NCBI RefSeq assembly: GCF_025963695.1
Contig: NZ_JAOQAH010000085.1
Span: 62,001 to 126,000, forward strand
Source of the DNA: Segetibacter sp.
GTDB taxonomy: Bacteria; Bacteroidota; Bacteroidia; Chitinophagales; Chitinophagaceae
Direction of reading: 5' to 3'
DNA: 64,000 nt
Of the stretch, positions 61,752 to 64,000 are shown piece after piece. The notes below the pieces were generated by a model. The model had not been told where the DNA came from. It ran no database searches and saw nothing but the letters and a program-made list of their open reading frames with translations. How positions within the stretch are numbered: position 1 is the stretch's first letter; every line of letters begins with the position of its first letter. Both the position numbers and the translations under genes were made by a program.

Positions 61752-64000
61752 CTGTGTGCAGTTTGGTGGACAATTCGGACTGCATGATCTTTTTAAAGGT
61801 AGAAAGTGCCTGTGCAACAACCTGGTCCATATTATAATAACGGTACGTAGCTAGCCGGCCCACAAAGTAAGTGTTGGTTAGTTGATTAGCCAATGCTGCG
61901 TACTTTTTATATAGTAATTCATTTTCGGGTCTTGGAACCGGGTAATAAGGATCTCCTGTTGCTTCAGGGTATTCGTACACTAAGGTTGTCTTATCGTGCT
62001 TTTGTCCGGTTAAATGTTTGAATTCCGTAATCCTTGTAAAACCGTAATCGTTTGGATAATTTATAGTGCCTGTCTCCTGAAACTGCGAAGTTTCAAGTGT
62101 TTCAAATTTAAAGCGTAACGACCTGTAAGGAAGTTTACCATATTTATAGTTGAAGAATTCGTCTACTGGTCCGGTATAAATCAGTTTCCTGAATTTCACT
62201 TCGTTCATCACTTCTTCATAATCAGTATTTAGCATGATCTTAATGTTTGGGTGCGAAAGCATTTTTTCAAACATTTTAGTATAACCATGCGCAGGCATCG
62301 CCTGGAATGCATCAGTGAAGTAACGGTCATCTTTGTTTGTTCTTGTAGGTACCCTTGCTGTTACTGAAGCATCTAGCTCAGAAGGGTCAAGATCCCACTG
62401 TTTACGGGTGTATCCCCTAAAGAACTTCTCATATAATTCTCTGCCAACTTTGCTTACCACCACGTCTTCAGAAGTCTTTACCGGGTAAGTCTTTTCCGCT
62501 CTCGAGGCCAAAAACTCTTCCACCTCAAGGCCATTAAGATTTAATCCGTAATACTTATTAATTGTATTAAGATTGATAGGTACGGGCAACAATTGTCCAT
62601 CTACGTTAGCCAGCACTTTATGCTGGTAATTGCGCCAACCTGTAAACTTGCTTAAGTGGTTAAAGACATCAGCAGAGTTTGTATGAAAAATATGTGGGCC
62701 GTATTTGTGAATTAAAATGCCATCCTCGTTATAATAGTCATATGCGTTGCCGCCAATGTGGTTCCTTTTATCTATGATTAAGATTTTCTTATTACCTACA
62801 GAAGCCAGTCTTTCCGCAAGAACACTACCAGCGAAACCAGCACCGACAATCAGGTAATCATAAGTATACTTTTCTGATGCTCGCGCAACCGTCTTGTTCT
62901 TTTTCTGATTAGCGAGAGTAGCATTTATTCGCTTCAACATTTCCATGAAAGTCGAACTCCAGCTCTTATCCGCCAGAAATTCGTCAACCTCTGGTAGCCA
63001 GTTACTCCTGTTCATCCCCATGTATTCCTCTGCTGCTGCTACAAACTCTTCTGCAGTAGATCCTATTTTTACAATGCCCTTATTACCATAAGGATTAACA
63101 ACATCAGTAATTGGAGTGGAGACAACAGGTACACCTGCTGCCAGGTACTCAGGCGTTTTTGTTGGGCTGATGAACCTGGTAGATTCATTTATAGCAAAAG
63201 GAATTAAGGCAACATCCCACCCTGAGACGTAATGTGGTAATTCATCATAGCTTTTTCCACCCAGCAAATGCACATTTGACTGTGTTGGAAGAGTGTCGCG
63301 ATTTATTTTAACTACCGGGCCCAACAAAACAAAATTCCACTCAGGCTTTAAATCTGCCATTTGCTTAACAAGCTCTATATCAAATCTTTCATCTATAACG
63401 CCATAAAATCCAAGCTTGGGTCCATTGATATTTATTTGGTCTATGGGTTCTTCCCTCACAGTTCTGGCCTGTTCAAAATGTTTCTTATCTATACTACTTG
63501 GAAACGCATAAATGTTTTTATGCTTGTCTTTTTTGTGATCATACAAACACTGGCCTCCGGTGAAAACAATGTCGGCTTTTTTAAACAAGTCATTTTCGAA
63601 ATCAGTAAGTCTTGCAGGGGCGTTTTTAAAGTGAGACAACTCATCCATGCAGTCATATATAGTAAGAGCAGGCTTGATGTGAGCCGAAAATGCAAGCGCC
63701 ATTGGGGTATAGTACCAAAAAATTAAATCATCTAAATTTTTGTTCTTTAAAAACCTATCCAATAAACTTTTTTGTAATCTTTCCGTTTCCTCCTGAGATA
63801 TTCCGTTAGGAAGGTGAGGTCTTACTATCCAAAGGTTATCAGCTTTAGGGGTAAAAGACAAAGTAGGTTCACCTGGAGCATCATGATACGGCTCTTCAAC
63901 AAAATAGACGGTAAACATGGTAGCAAAACGAGAAAGAAGGTGCTGGGGACGCTGATAAACGAAATCCCATCGTAGGTGAGAAAAACAAATAAGGGTAGAA
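61720..64000 (-). CDS. Fusion of glycosyltransferase and UDP-galactopyranose mutase, start beyond window
   Basis: The frame stays open to the right edge: upstream of an internal ATG at 63918 it still reads LICFSHLRWDFVYQRPQHLL, the normal N-terminus of such glycosyltransferases, so the true start lies past base 64000. The GT-B part covers about 370 residues (YDCMDELSHF; LGFYGVIDERFD; FISPTKTPEYLAAGVPVVST). The C-terminal 365 residues are a FAD-dependent mutase: VGAGFAGSVLAERLA, KRNHIGGNAYDYY, GPHIFHTN, YTRKQW and VGRLATYRYYNMDQV. It converts UDP-galactopyranose to UDP-galactofuranose and may transfer a sugar. It overlaps the GH1-RmlD gene. Confidence 0.9.
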   Translation of the reverse strand, partial: STLICFSHLRWDFVYQRPQHLLSRFATMFTVYFVEEPYHDAPGEPTLSFTPKADNLWIVRPHLPNGISQEETERLQKSLLDRFLKNKNLDDLIFWYYTPMALAFSAHIKPALTIYDCMDELSHFKNAPARLTDFENDLFKKADIVFTGGQCLYDHKKDKHKNIYAFPSSIDKKHFEQARTVREEPIDQININGPKLGFYGVIDERFDIELVKQMADLKPEWNFVLLGPVVKINRDTLPTQSNVHLLGGKSYDELPHYVSGWDVALIPFAINESTRFISPTKTPEYLAAGVPVVSTPITDVVNPYGNKGIVKIGSTAEEFVAAAEEYMGMNRSNWLPEVDEFLADKSWSSTFMEMLKRINATLANQKKNKTVARASEKYTYDYLIVGAGFAGSVLAERLASVGNKKILIIDKRNHIGGNAYDYYNEDGILIHKYGPHIFHTNSADVFNHLSKFTGWRNYQHKVLANVDGQLLPVPINLNTINKYYGLNLNGLEVEEFLASRAEKTYPVKTSEDVVVSKVGRELYEKFFRGYTRKQWDLDPSELDASVTARVPTRTNKDDRYFTDAFQAMPAHGYTKMFEKMLSHPNIKIMLNTDYEEVMNEVKFRKLIYTGPVDEFFNYKYGKLPYRSLRFKFETLETSQFQETGTINYPNDYGFTRITEFKHLTGQKHDKTTLVYEYPEATGDPYYPVPRPENELLYKKYAALANQLTNTYFVGRLATYRYYNMDQVVAQALSTFKKIMQSELSTKLHTDEDRVYQKQN

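Noticed and set aside
1..64000. tRNA, rRNA, prophage or intact transposase genes
   Set aside because: No sequence with a tRNA cloverleaf, rRNA, integrase, portal, capsid or transposase motif was found by eye.

Overview
The window looks like chromosome of a Bacteroidota bacterium, most likely a member of the Chitinophagaceae or a close relative. The reasons are two secreted proteins with type IX secretion (T9SS) C-terminal sorting domains, several TAnnTTTG-type promoter boxes, a near absence of Shine-Dalgarno sequences (with one clear exception), a GSCFA protein, a thrS-infC pair and AT-rich coding sequence with TAA-biased stops. No tRNA, rRNA, CRISPR array, prophage or intact insertion sequence was found.

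Layout. 1-7 kb: end of a SIMPL-domain protein, a HAD phosphatase, a secreted GH13 alpha-amylase, an NfeD/SPFH membrane pair and a ClC channel. 7-16 kb: small stress-type and hypothetical genes (EF-hand protein, Tat-exported dienelactone hydrolase, NTF2-like protein, zinc alcohol dehydrogenase, SRPBCC protein, MsrA), separated by long gene-poor stretches that hold decayed coding sequence. 16-30 kb: a carbohydrate locus with two CE15-type esterases, two secreted PVC-type dehydrogenases (one with a heme c domain, one a ThuA fusion ending in a type-1 copper domain), an AraC regulator, a ketose-3-epimerase-like TIM barrel, a Gfo/Idh/MocA protein and a sugar-porter transporter. 30-38 kb: a TPR/AAA ATPase operon, prfB with its programmed frameshift, and a pair of genes with class I (DDxxD) and class II-like (DxDDT) terpenoid motifs beside a Rieske protein. 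38-53 kb: mixed housekeeping and secreted genes (methyltransferases, aldo/keto reductase, serine hydrolase, L-threonine dehydrogenase, Rrf2 regulator, rhomboid, rlmH, M1 peptidase, ispE). 53-64 kb: bifunctional nuclease, thrS, infC, HMG-CoA lyase, GSCFA protein, then two overlapping genes for sugar-processing fusion enzymes: GH1 plus RmlD, and glycosyltransferase plus UDP-galactopyranose mutase. The last runs off the right edge.

Two gene groups deserve most attention. The 16-30 kb locus reads as a periplasmic or surface sugar-oxidation route feeding electrons to heme and copper carriers, followed by epimerisation, reduction and uptake. The 35.1-37.5 kb pair may be an undescribed terpenoid-type enzyme couple. 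Across the window, about 15 to 17 copies of one roughly 49-bp intergenic element occur (left box GTACAAG, core GWGYGACRCAAC, right box near CTGGTAAC). All lie between genes and one abuts a truncated SDR gene, so it may be a small mobile or mobilised repeat.

All functions are inferred from motifs and family resemblance read by eye; no database search was possible.
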